Positions 7,920 to 16,574 of a DNA stretch of 64,000 nt are shown piece after piece. Each line of letters begins with the position of its first letter. Position 1 is the stretch's first letter. Under the pieces are notes generated by a model that saw nothing but the letters and a program-made list of their open reading frames with translations, did no database searches and was not told the origin of the DNA. The position numbers and the translations under genes are program-made. The stretch comes from Desulfolithobacter dissulfuricans (GTDB lineage: Bacteria > Desulfobacterota > Desulfobulbia > Desulfobulbales > Desulfobulbaceae), in contig NZ_AP024233.1 of the NCBI RefSeq assembly GCF_025998535.1, positions 2,938,001-3,002,000 on the forward strand. Direction: 5' to 3'.

Positions 7920-10148
7920 TTGCCTGCCGGAGAAACCCTCCCACGCTCTGCAACCGTGACCAGGATACCGACTGATATCCATGCTGGACGCCCCTGTTCA
8001 GGAGGCGACAGGACAGGTGCCTGCGCGCCTGTTTCGCATCTTCGGATATTTCCGGCCCACTTCTTCCACCCGGTCCTGGTGTTTCTCGCTCTCCAGTGCG
8101 GTCTGCTCTCCCAGCCGCTGCCGGTCCTGGCCAGCCTCGTCGGCCTGGATGCTTCCTGGAGAATCAGTGAGACCGGCCAGGATAGCGGTCTGGACAACAT
8201 CAGCTCGTTTGGCCAGCGTTACCATGCCCAGTGGAATCCCCGGGTCACCCAGGCCATTTCCCTGGACACCAACATGAACTACTCCCGGACCTGGACCAGT
8301 GGTACCGGTGTTCACGAGACCCTTTCCCCCACGGCCAACTTCCTGGTCCGCAACGACCTCTTTCAGGCCGAGCTGAGCGGCCTGGTCAATCAGACAACCA
8401 ACACTGAGTCCCAGAAACAGACCGACCAGACCTGGGAGGCCTCACTGAGCTCCACCTGGCAGTATGACTGGTGGCCGACCCTGTCCATAACCTTTGGCCA
8501 GAACTGGCTCAGTGACGATGAGACCGTACACCTTGTCGACAACGATCGAGTCTGGACCGAACTGACCGCCGGCTGGGGCCGTAACGGCTTTGACTCCTAC
8601 TATAGCTATTATCAGCAGGAGCGAAACGACTCGGTCGAGCACTCGACCTATAACGAAAAAAAGCATTTCGGTCGCCTGGAATATCAGCGCATGCTCTTTA
8701 ACGATCGGGGCCAGTTCGCCATTTCTCAACAGATAACCCAGTCGACCACCGACTTCTCCGCCGCAGTGTCCGCCGGGCAGACCGTCAACATCTCGCTGAC
8801 CCTGTCCCAGGGACTGGCCGGGGTGGACGACACTCCCGGTGACGGCAGTCTGCCGGCAAACCCCGGCCTGATCGACGGCAACATCAACACGACCTCCTTT
8901 ACCATTCTCCCCGGCGAAGTGGCCAACCTGGGACTTGGAACCGATTACCAGAGGGTGGATCTGCTCCATGTCTACACCACGGAGCTGGATGCCACGACAG
9001 TGGCCCAGGCATCCGACCTGCGCTGGGACCTTTACACCAGCGATGACGGCACGACCTGGCAACGGGTCCTGATCAATCCGACGACCAGCTATAATCAGAC
9101 CGAAAACCGCTACGAGGTGGAAACAGGCGGTGTCCAGGCCATCTATATCAAGCTGGTGGTCACGGCCTGGCCGGCCTTCGCCAATATTCCGATCACCGAA
9201 ATCCATGCTTTCAGGACCGTGACCTCCACCGGCAACGAAGTTGTAGACTCCCAGCGCCAGACCAAGTACCTGACCGATCTGAACTTCCGCTTTGACCCGA
9301 CCAGTGATACCCGGCTCACCTACTCCCTGGTCTGGGACAACTCTGATTTCAATATCGGTAATGACCGGACCCGGCTCTTTCAGTCGGCCAGTTTCAGCTG
9401 GCAGTACAGTAAATATTTCACCCCCACTCTGACCATCAACAACACCGACACCATCAATTCGGAGACCATCGATACCACTACCCGGTCCTACGGGCTCAAC
9501 ATTCGTTCCGCGCCCCTGGAAACCCTGGACACAAGCCTCAGCATCACACGCAATGAAAACTACCAGGAAGGCTCCCGGCTCTCCAGCAATCACACCATCA
9601 CCCTGCTGACCTCGGCCATCCTCTATCCCGACCTGGAATCCACACTGGATATCAACCTCTCCTTCAACAAGAACGAAGAGGCCGGGACCAGCACCGAGGA
9701 AAATTTCAGTGTCCGCTGGAGCCTGACTGCCAGGCTGCGGTCGACCCTGACCGCGGACCTGGTCGCCGATTACAGCGGAGACTCCCTTTCCTGGACTGAC
9801 GTGACGGATAACACCGCCTCCGGAGGCAAGGCCACTCTCAACATCAACTGGCGTCCCTCTGATCTGGTCTCCTTTCAGATCAACGGGGCCCAGGGCTACG
9901 GCAACCAGGAGACCGACAGCCAGAGCCTGCTCTTTGACTCCAAGTTCTCCCTTGTCCGGACCAGGAAGACCCAGGTCACCGTGGGCTACCGGACCAGCTG
10001 GAACCAGGAGGACACGCAGCACAGTTTCAACTCCAATCTCAGCTGGAATATAAGCCGTTACCTGACCCTGCAATCCATTGCCTACTACAGGCTTACAGAC
10101 GAAGAAAACAGCTGGGCCGTCAACGCCCGCCTTACAGCCAGGTTTTAG
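7920..10148 (+). CDS. Outer-membrane beta-barrel protein with an embedded discoidin-like domain (nanowire export candidate)
   Basis: The long frame encodes up to 742 residues. After a hydrophobic signal (VLVFLALQCGLLSQPLPVLA) it shows alternating beta-strands typical of an outer-membrane barrel (many SLSxTW, TLTINN, YGLNIRS-type strands) and ends in Phe (NARLTARF), the usual barrel C-terminus. Residues about 290-430 resemble a discoidin/F5-8C beta-sandwich (DGNINT, WDLYTSDDGTTWQRV, IYIKLVV). The start is uncertain. TTG 7920 opens the frame but leaves a long odd leader. GTG 8017, with AGGAGG at 8000-8005, gives a better signal peptide if one C is missing from CCC at 8056-8058. By position it corresponds to the channel-like component of osc-type nanowire clusters; that is inference. 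Confidence 0.75.
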   Translation: MPAGETLPRSATVTRIPTDIHAGRPCSGGDRTGACAPVSHLRIFPAHFFHPVLVFLALQCGLLSQPLPVLASLVGLDASWRISETGQDSGLDNISSFGQRYHAQWNPRVTQAISLDTNMNYSRTWTSGTGVHETLSPTANFLVRNDLFQAELSGLVNQTTNTESQKQTDQTWEASLSSTWQYDWWPTLSITFGQNWLSDDETVHLVDNDRVWTELTAGWGRNGFDSYYSYYQQERNDSVEHSTYNEKKHFGRLEYQRMLFNDRGQFAISQQITQSTTDFSAAVSAGQTVNISLTLSQGLAGVDDTPGDGSLPANPGLIDGNINTTSFTILPGEVANLGLGTDYQRVDLLHVYTTELDATTVAQASDLRWDLYTSDDGTTWQRVLINPTTSYNQTENRYEVETGGVQAIYIKLVVTAWPAFANIPITEIHAFRTVTSTGNEVVDSQRQTKYLTDLNFRFDPTSDTRLTYSLVWDNSDFNIGNDRTRLFQSASFSWQYSKYFTPTLTINNTDTINSETIDTTTRSYGLNIRSAPLETLDTSLSITRNENYQEGSRLSSNHTITLLTSAILYPDLESTLDINLSFNKNEEAGTSTEENFSVRWSLTARLRSTLTADLVADYSGDSLSWTDVTDNTASGGKATLNINWRPSDLVSFQINGAQGYGNQETDSQSLLFDSKFSLVRTRKTQVTVGYRTSWNQEDTQHSFNSNLSWNISRYLTLQSIAYYRLTDEENSWAVNARLTARF

Positions 10149-10150
10149 CC

Positions 10151-10732
10151 ATGAAAAAGACCATTTTCTACGCCGTGATATCAGCTCTGTTCCTTCTTCT
10201 CCACGGATGTGCCACCATGGAGACAAAGAGTACCTCGACCTTTGTCCGTGAAGGGGTTGACCTGGGATATGTCACCAGGGTCGCTGTTCTGCCCTTTGAA
10301 AACAACACCCAGGATGACTTCGCCGCTCAGCGAATCCGTGATATAACCGCCACCCAGATCCTGGCCATGGGCATCTTCGACGTGGTGGACAAGGGCATCG
10401 TCGACAGTGCGCTGCGGGAAATGGCCATCGACCAGGATACCCCGATGGACGCGCCCCTGGTGAAACGGCTTGGTCAGCGTCTGGGGGTCCAGGGCTTTAT
10501 CCTCGGTACGGTCAACGGTCTCGGTGAACGGCGCCAGGGATCGTTCAGCTATCCGGAGATATCCCTGACCCTGGAACTGCTCGACGCCCAGTCGGCCCTG
10601 GTACTCTGGCGGACCAGCGATACCATGAGCGGCTACTCGCTGTCCGACCGGCTCTTCGGCTTAAGTCCGCTGGACAGTTTTCAGCTCACCGTCAACCTGC
10701 TGCAGAACATGCTGGCCACCATACCCAAGTAA
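10151..10732 (+). CDS. CsgG/TolB-like outer-membrane lipoprotein
   Basis: A 193-residue lipoprotein (signal with lipobox LLHGC, mature Cys at about 20). The body resembles the CsgG/DUF799/TolB-N fold seen in curli-type secretion lipoproteins: RVAVLPFENNT, then a helix, AQRIRDITATQIL, MGIFDVVDKGIVDSAL and LGVQGFILGTVNGLGE, with LVLWRTSDTMSG near the C-terminus. It starts 2 bp after the barrel gene and follows it in the same operon. CsgG forms the outer-membrane curli pore; a related role in exporting or anchoring cytochrome filaments is plausible but inferred. I would class it with the channel-like components of the osc cluster. Confidence 0.75.
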   Translation: MKKTIFYAVISALFLLLHGCATMETKSTSTFVREGVDLGYVTRVAVLPFENNTQDDFAAQRIRDITATQILAMGIFDVVDKGIVDSALREMAIDQDTPMDAPLVKRLGQRLGVQGFILGTVNGLGERRQGSFSYPEISLTLELLDAQSALVLWRTSDTMSGYSLSDRLFGLSPLDSFQLTVNLLQNMLATIPK

Positions 10733-10877
10733 AGACGAGGTTACCGGGTGCAAAAAGCTGAGGGACACATGGAGATACCATCACCGGCAATCCCGGTGCA
10801 GCGGTACGGGGGCCGAACGCCAGGACTCAACTCAGGTTCACGGGCAGGAATAATGCAAGGCAAGCGGCTTTAACATC

Positions 10878-12368
10878 ATGCACAACCACCGAGCACTCAT
10901 ACTGGCCCTGCTGCTCTGGATATCATGGCCTCTTGCAGCCCAGGGCCAGACCATTGCCCTGTTCCCGCTGCTGGACCTGACCATCGGCGCCAACGGAGTC
11001 AACCTGGAACTGACCTCGCAGCTGCGCAGGCAGCTGGAGGAGCGGAATTTTGAACTGGTCGATGAAGATACGATAATGCGTTTTCTCGTCCGCCACCGGA
11101 TCCGTACCCTGGGCCGGCTGACCAGTTACGAAATCTCCATGGTCAAAAAGGAACTGGACGCCGAGTTCACCATGGTGGGGACGGTCTGCGAACTGAAAGA
11201 CAAGCCCGGACCTGCCATCAGCCTCAGCCTCCAGCTGATCCGTACCACGGACAGGGTCATCATCTGGTCCAATGCCTGGGAACTTTATTTCGCCGACAGG
11301 ATTACCCTGCTGGGACTGCATGATCCCCGGGTCCTCGACGACATGTATCAGGACTTTTTCTCCCGGCTGCTCGATTCAATGCCCAGGGAAACCCTGCCGG
11401 TGGCCGAGGCAAAAAAGGAGCTCAATATCGACTCGGTGGTCCTGACCCCACAGTATGCCCGGCCTGGAGAAGAGATTTCCTGCAAGGTCAAGCTGTACCG
11501 CCAGCAGCTGGAAAACCCGATTCAGCCGGACCTAGTCGCCAGGATCGGTAACCAGGAGTACCCCCTGAGCCTGGACCGGGAGGGATACTATTTCATCGCT
11601 ACCTGGCCGGCCCAGGAGGCCGCCGGTCGATATACCGTCACCCTGCACGCCAGGTGGCCCGACAACTCCGAACAGGAACTGGTGATCGGCTCGTACGGGG
11701 TGGACACCGAACCTCCGGAGGTTACGCTCAACCTGGTGGCCAGAGAAATCGATGGTGAACTCTATTTCAGCGATAAACTGATCATTATCCCCAAGCTGCT
11801 TAATCCCGAACCGGTGGTCCGCTGGGAGGTCATGGTCCTGGATGACCAGGATGAAACTATCGTCCTCCAGAGCGCGGCCCAGCATGTGCCCAGACGGCTG
11901 ACCTGGCGTGGCAAGACCAGCCTGGGAGCCACGGCACCCGATGGCGACTACCGGATTGTTTTCAAGGTCTGGGACCGGGCCGGACGGGAGTCCTCGGCCG
12001 AGGCCTGGGTCGTGTACAGACACCAGCCGCCGGACATTGTCCTGGAAGTCACGGAAGAGACGGGACAGCTGCTGGTGGATGTGGATAACCTGGAGTTGAC
12101 GCCCATCTCGTACTGGTGGATGAAGTTCTTTGCCCCGGACGGCCATCTGCTCAAACTGGCTGAAGGGGAAGAGCTTCCGGCCACCGTGACCCTGGAGCTG
12201 ACCAGGAAAGAAGAGCGCACAGGCCCCATTGAATGTATCCTGGTGGCCCAGGACGAGCTTGGCAACAAGACTTGGCGTCGGATTCGCAACCTGCTCCAGC
12301 TGCGCCGGATGGAAGAACCCGAGGATGAAGATATCGAAGTGGAAACCGAATGGGTGGAGGAATTCTGA
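10878..12368 (+). CDS. Secreted CsgG-like N-domain protein with Ig-like C-terminal domains
   Basis: A 496-residue protein with an N-terminal signal peptide (cleavage after AAQGQ or nearby). Residues 24-165 resemble the CsgG/TolB-type fold of its neighbours (IALFPLLDLT, LTSQLRRQLEERNFELVDED, AEFTMVGTVCEL, VIIWSNAWELYF). Residues about 185-270 and 275-380 look like beta-sandwich modules of the Ig/FlgD type (YARPGEEISCKVKLY; APDGDYRIVFKVWDRAG). The C-terminus is acidic (EEPEDEDIEVETEWVEEF). The 145-bp gap before it holds no gene or recognisable RNA. It is one of three CsgG-like proteins in a row, which suggests a hetero-oligomeric outer-membrane assembly; its specific role is unknown. Confidence 0.7.
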   Translation: MHNHRALILALLLWISWPLAAQGQTIALFPLLDLTIGANGVNLELTSQLRRQLEERNFELVDEDTIMRFLVRHRIRTLGRLTSYEISMVKKELDAEFTMVGTVCELKDKPGPAISLSLQLIRTTDRVIIWSNAWELYFADRITLLGLHDPRVLDDMYQDFFSRLLDSMPRETLPVAEAKKELNIDSVVLTPQYARPGEEISCKVKLYRQQLENPIQPDLVARIGNQEYPLSLDREGYYFIATWPAQEAAGRYTVTLHARWPDNSEQELVIGSYGVDTEPPEVTLNLVAREIDGELYFSDKLIIIPKLLNPEPVVRWEVMVLDDQDETIVLQSAAQHVPRRLTWRGKTSLGATAPDGDYRIVFKVWDRAGRESSAEAWVVYRHQPPDIVLEVTEETGQLLVDVDNLELTPISYWWMKFFAPDGHLLKLAEGEELPATVTLELTRKEERTGPIECILVAQDELGNKTWRRIRNLLQLRRMEEPEDEDIEVETEWVEEF

Positions 12369-12371
12369 ACC

Positions 12372-12962
12372 GTGACCCTGCACCATCGCCTGCTCATACT
12401 CTGTGGTGTGGTTCTTCTTGCCGGTTGCGCCCGTTCCGGGCCAACGCTCGATGTGTTCGGGCCGCTGCCGGAAAACGCGTCCTGCCGGGTGGCCCTGCTG
12501 CCGCTGGCCGACAGGAGCAACTATCCCCAGGGCGGGGCGATCTTCTACAAGATCTTTCTTTCCGAGCTGGTTGCTTCGGGCCGATACCAGGTTGTCCCGG
12601 AAGGGGACATCCTGGAAATCTACCAGCAGCTGATGATCTATCCCAGTCAGCTGCCCAGCCAGGAACAACTGGAAATCATCGGTGGCCGACTCGGGGTGTC
12701 GCTGTTTATCAGCGGCGAGATTCTCTCCATGCGCGAACCCCGAAGCGGGGTCTACATGCAGCCGGAACTGACCCTGATCCTGCGGTTGCATGACGGCCGG
12801 ACCGGCGCCGTTCTCTGGTCCACCTATCACCGGCGCCTGGGCACGGATTACCATGAAGTACTGCATTTTGGCCGAATCAACACCATTGCCGGGCTTGCCA
12901 GGCGCATGACCCGGGAAATAATAACCCTATGGCACCAGAAAGGACTTGCACCATGCCCATGA
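12372..12962 (+). CDS. CsgG-like outer-membrane lipoprotein (second)
   Basis: A 196-residue lipoprotein starting at GTG 12372, 3 bp after the previous stop, with lipobox VLLAGC. The core is a CsgG-type fold (CRVALLPLADRSNYPQGG, YKIFLSELVASGRYQVVPEGDIL, LGVSLFISGEIL, AVLWSTYHRRLG). Its end overlaps the start of the prolyl isomerase gene, so translation is coupled. Together with the lipoprotein ending at 10732 and the protein ending at 12368 it makes a trio of related proteins between the barrel and the chaperone. I infer an export pore or pore-associated ring for the cytochrome filament. Confidence 0.75.
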   Translation: MTLHHRLLILCGVVLLAGCARSGPTLDVFGPLPENASCRVALLPLADRSNYPQGGAIFYKIFLSELVASGRYQVVPEGDILEIYQQLMIYPSQLPSQEQLEIIGGRLGVSLFISGEILSMREPRSGVYMQPELTLILRLHDGRTGAVLWSTYHRRLGTDYHEVLHFGRINTIAGLARRMTREIITLWHQKGLAPCP

Positions 12963-14581
12963 CGTTGACCCGAACCATCCTTTTCAGTCTCATCATCCTG
13001 CTGGCACCGATCTCTCCCGGCCAGGCAGGCTGGTTCTGGGACGACGACACGCTCGTTACCATTGACGGGCAGAAATACACCACCGAGGACTTTCGCACCT
13101 GGTGGGAGAACTGGCGGGAAAAGGACCAGCCCCTCCCGGAGACCCCGGACCCCTTTATCGACTGGACCCTGCTCTACCGGGAAGCGGAACGGATGAAGCT
13201 CTACGAGGATCCGACCTACCGCAAAAAGGTGCTCACCTTTCTCAAGGCCAGGACCCTGATGATGCTCAAGGCCGAAGAGGTCGACCGGAAAATCGATATC
13301 AGCGACGAGGCGATGTGGCAGCGTTACCAGGAGCAGTACGCGCCCATGTACCAGCTTAACATCCTCTTCTTCCACACCAGGGAAGCGGCCGAAAAGACGG
13401 TGGAGAGATTTGGAGACCGCCGGGCCGATGATGAGCAGTTTTCGACCCTGCAAATCGGCAAGGATGGCTTGGTGTCCCTGCAGACCAGGTGGTATCGGCC
13501 GGTGGGGGTCAATCCGGAATGGCTTGATATTATCCGCGGTCTCAAGCCGGGCGACTTCACCGAGCCCATCCCGTGGCAGAAGGGTTTTGTCGTCCTGCGG
13601 CTGCAAAATATCCAGGAGGGCGACAGGGAGGATTTCGCCACGGTCCGCAAATCGATCCGGGATGCCCTCTGGAAGGAACAGGAAACGGTTCGCACCCGGG
13701 AGCTTCTCGAGAAGCTGCGGGAAAAATACAAAGTGGTCGTAGACGAAAAGCGGTTGGCGGCCCTGGATATCGAGGCCCCGGATGACTCATTTGGCGACGA
13801 GCCGGTCATCACCACGGACCGGGGTTCGGTAACCGAAAAACAATTCATGGCCCAGGTTCGCAGGCTGCAGCGGTTCAGACAGCAGAACGGCTTCAACCAG
13901 GACAGTGATTATGATTTCAAGAAACAGGTCTTAAGCGGCATTATCGACCAGACCCTGACCACCTGGGAAGGGTTGGCCCGGGGCTATGAGAAAAAGGCTC
14001 CCCTCAAGGGGGTCTATACCTTTTACTGCCAGCACCGGTTGATCAGGAACCTGGAAGAACGGCTCTTCATCCCCGAGGCCCAGGTCACGGACGAGGAAAT
14101 TGAGAAGTACTATCGGGAACACATCGACGAATTCACCCAGCCGGAAATCATCCGAATGGCCATTGTCGAAGGTACCCGGGAGTCCCTCGATGCCCTGTGG
14201 ACCGAGGTGGCCATGGGCGGCAACTTCATGGACGTGGCCAGGGAGCGGCTTGGCCACCCGGTGCCGGTGCGGGAGATCCCGTACAATCACCTGGAAGCGG
14301 AGGTCAAGGCTGTGGTGGACAAGCTGACCAACGGCGAAATAAGCCCGGTCTTCACGGTCAAGGAGCATGTGACCATGCTCCAGCTGGTGGAGAGAAAACC
14401 GGCCAAGGCCATGGAGCTTGACCGGGTCAGGAAACATATCCACGACAAACTCTACCAGGAAAAGGTCAAGGCAGCCAGGGAGGCCTTTCTCGCGCGACTG
14501 CGGGCGCAGTCCACCATAGAGATCAATGACAAGGTCTGGCAGAAACTAAGAGATGAGATGGAACCAACAGATGAAAAATAA
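12953..14581 (+). CDS. SurA/PpiC-type periplasmic prolyl isomerase chaperone
   Basis: A 542-residue secreted protein (signal peptide ending ISPGQA). It has a SurA-like N-domain and two parvulin-like regions. The first covers about residues 125-230 (YQLNILFFHTREAAEKT, FTEPIPWQKGFVVLRL) and the second about 390-500 (PEIIRMAIVEGT, LGHPVPVREIPYNH, ISPVFTVKEHVTMLQLVERKPAKAM). Both copies are divergent. ATG 12953 overlaps the upstream stop. In Geobacter a prolyl-isomerase chaperone (OscH, from memory) in the omcS cluster is needed to fold OmcS; position and architecture suggest the same job here. The next gene starts inside its last codons. Confidence 0.8.
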   Translation: MPMTLTRTILFSLIILLAPISPGQAGWFWDDDTLVTIDGQKYTTEDFRTWWENWREKDQPLPETPDPFIDWTLLYREAERMKLYEDPTYRKKVLTFLKARTLMMLKAEEVDRKIDISDEAMWQRYQEQYAPMYQLNILFFHTREAAEKTVERFGDRRADDEQFSTLQIGKDGLVSLQTRWYRPVGVNPEWLDIIRGLKPGDFTEPIPWQKGFVVLRLQNIQEGDREDFATVRKSIRDALWKEQETVRTRELLEKLREKYKVVVDEKRLAALDIEAPDDSFGDEPVITTDRGSVTEKQFMAQVRRLQRFRQQNGFNQDSDYDFKKQVLSGIIDQTLTTWEGLARGYEKKAPLKGVYTFYCQHRLIRNLEERLFIPEAQVTDEEIEKYYREHIDEFTQPEIIRMAIVEGTRESLDALWTEVAMGGNFMDVARERLGHPVPVREIPYNHLEAEVKAVVDKLTNGEISPVFTVKEHVTMLQLVERKPAKAMELDRVRKHIHDKLYQEKVKAAREAFLARLRAQSTIEINDKVWQKLRDEMEPTDEK

Positions 14582-16574
14582 AATATCCGGCAAAGAGTTG
14601 TGGTTGCTGCTGGGAGTGGCAGTGGGTATCCTGCTGATCTCCTGTGTACAGACCAGCAAACAGCCCACCAAGGCCCAGGCCAAGACCTGCCTGGACTGCC
14701 ACCCGGAAATGGGAGAAAAGTTCAAGCAGGGGTACGTCCATAAACCGGTGGCGGAAAACCAGTGCAACTCCTGCCACCTGCCGCACGGACTCATCGGCGG
14801 GCTCTTTCTGCGCGAAAAAGAGCCATCCCTCTGTTATTCCTGCCACGACAACCTGAGGCTGGCTCCCGATCAGAAATCCGCCCATGACCCTGCCGGGCCG
14901 GGAAAATGTTCCAACTGCCATAAGCCCCATAACAGCCAGAATCCGGCCCTGCTCAAGACTCCGGCGCCGGAGAACTGTTATTCCTGCCACGAGCAGAAGA
15001 ACTTTGAGAAAAAAGTGGTCCACGCACCTCTGGCCAAAGGATGCCAGACCTGCCACAATCCGCATAAATCGGATAACATCGCCCTGCTCAACCAGGAGCC
15101 CGATGCCCAGTGCATGAGCTGTCATGAGGTGGACAGGAAATCGTTCATCACGGCCCACAGCAACTATCCCGTTACCACCGGCTGCCTGCGTTGTCATACG
15201 CCCCACTCCGCGGACCAGCCTTTCCTGCTGCGGAAAAATATCCACCAGCCGGTGAAAAAGGGGGAATGCAGCAGTTGTCACCAGGTTCAGAAGAACAAAA
15301 TCCTGACCAGGGATACACCGAACAATCTCTGTCTGAAATGCCATACCTCCCCAGACCCGGGCAGTACGGGCAGCAGCCATAAACCCCATGTGGACCGGAA
15401 GTGCACCTCCTGCCACGCGATCCATGCCAGCGATGCCCCTCTACTGCTGAAAGAGGCACCGGAAAAGATATGTCTCACCTGTCACCGGGTAGAAGACATT
15501 CCCATGGCCGAGTCCGGGGAAACCGATAACACCGGGGCAAAAAAAGTAAAAATCATCAAGAGTGTGCATGAACCGGTGGCCGGCGGCAACTGCCTGGACT
15601 GTCATAATGGCCATGCCTCGGCCCAGAAGAACCTGCTCAAAACGGACAAAAAGGGTCTGTGCCTCTCCTGCCATGACGCCCGGCAATATGAAGAGAGCCC
15701 GGGTTCGCACCCGCCGGAGAACGGTAAGGCGTGCAACACCTGTCATCAGCCCCACAAGTCCTACAATCCCTCTCTGCTTGTGCAGAGCCAGAAGAAGCTC
15801 TGTTTTTCCTGTCACCGGAAAGAGTCGGACGAACAGGGACGGTTCAGTCTCCATCGGCCCTTTGCCACCGGAAACTGTGTGGGCTGTCACAGTCTGCATG
15901 GCGCAAAAGAAGAGAAATATCTCAAGGCATCCCGAGAAAACGGCGCTCTCTGCCTTTCCTGCCATGAAAACATCCAGCAACCCGGCGAATCGATCCGGCC
16001 CCATGAACCGGTGGCCAAAGGCCGGTGCGAGCAGTGTCATGCCCCGCACGCCGCCGACTACGCCAACGTCATTCGGCAAAAACCAGGCAGGATATGCCTC
16101 ACCTGTCACGAAGACGTAAAAAGCACCATTAACAACGCCGCGGTGGTGCATCAGCCGGCCGTGGACGAAAACTGCATCAGCTGTCATGCGGCCCATGGCT
16201 CTCCCCACGAACATATCCTCAAAAAGGGCCAGCCTATGCTTTGTCTCACCTGTCATACCGAAGTGGCCAGGGACTGGCGCAAGGGCGTGATTCACAAGCC
16301 GGCCATGCAGAACTGCATGGAGTGTCACCGGGCCCATGGCTCGGATGAACCGGCTATGATCAACTCCAGACCCGAAGCGCTCTGCGTCCGATGTCATGAA
16401 AGCGGAACCACCGACTTTCTTGCGGCCCACTCCAATATCAGACCAGGAGCGGATTCCTGCATCAGCTGCCATGATGCCCACGGCAGTCCGGACAAGGGGT
16501 TGCTTTACCCGGTCGGCCATGCACCGTTTCTCGAGGGAACCTGCAAACCCTGTCATGACGGGAGGGCCAAATGA
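14571..16574 (+). CDS. 26-heme c-type cytochrome, lipoprotein
   Basis: A 667-residue protein with lipobox LLISC, so it is probably anchored in the outer membrane. I count 26 CXXCH motifs, from CLDCH to CKPCH, in regular pairs. The repeating unit has HxPV-x-x-G-x-C-x-x-C-H-x-P-H-x-S followed by a run ending LCxxCH, about 45-55 residues per two hemes (the doubled CXXCH motif family). Such proteins are extended heme wires. ATG 14571 overlaps the stop of the prolyl isomerase gene; ATG 14553 is an alternative. The stop overlaps the next gene (ATGA at 16571). Its place inside the nanowire assembly operon suggests it links periplasm to filament or barrel. Confidence 0.9.
   Translation: MKNKISGKELWLLLGVAVGILLISCVQTSKQPTKAQAKTCLDCHPEMGEKFKQGYVHKPVAENQCNSCHLPHGLIGGLFLREKEPSLCYSCHDNLRLAPDQKSAHDPAGPGKCSNCHKPHNSQNPALLKTPAPENCYSCHEQKNFEKKVVHAPLAKGCQTCHNPHKSDNIALLNQEPDAQCMSCHEVDRKSFITAHSNYPVTTGCLRCHTPHSADQPFLLRKNIHQPVKKGECSSCHQVQKNKILTRDTPNNLCLKCHTSPDPGSTGSSHKPHVDRKCTSCHAIHASDAPLLLKEAPEKICLTCHRVEDIPMAESGETDNTGAKKVKIIKSVHEPVAGGNCLDCHNGHASAQKNLLKTDKKGLCLSCHDARQYEESPGSHPPENGKACNTCHQPHKSYNPSLLVQSQKKLCFSCHRKESDEQGRFSLHRPFATGNCVGCHSLHGAKEEKYLKASRENGALCLSCHENIQQPGESIRPHEPVAKGRCEQCHAPHAADYANVIRQKPGRICLTCHEDVKSTINNAAVVHQPAVDENCISCHAAHGSPHEHILKKGQPMLCLTCHTEVARDWRKGVIHKPAMQNCMECHRAHGSDEPAMINSRPEALCVRCHESGTTDFLAAHSNIRPGADSCISCHDAHGSPDKGLLYPVGHAPFLEGTCKPCHDGRAK

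Noticed and set aside
8442-10226. 594-codon open frame antisense to the barrel gene
   Set aside because: High-GC shadow frame; composition is Gly/Val/Asp-rich without domains, and the opposite strand has a clear signal peptide and barrel.
10733-10877. Possible cobalamin or other riboswitch before the CsgG/Ig-domain gene
   Set aside because: A GC-rich stretch with a few similar words, but conserved riboswitch core elements are missing.
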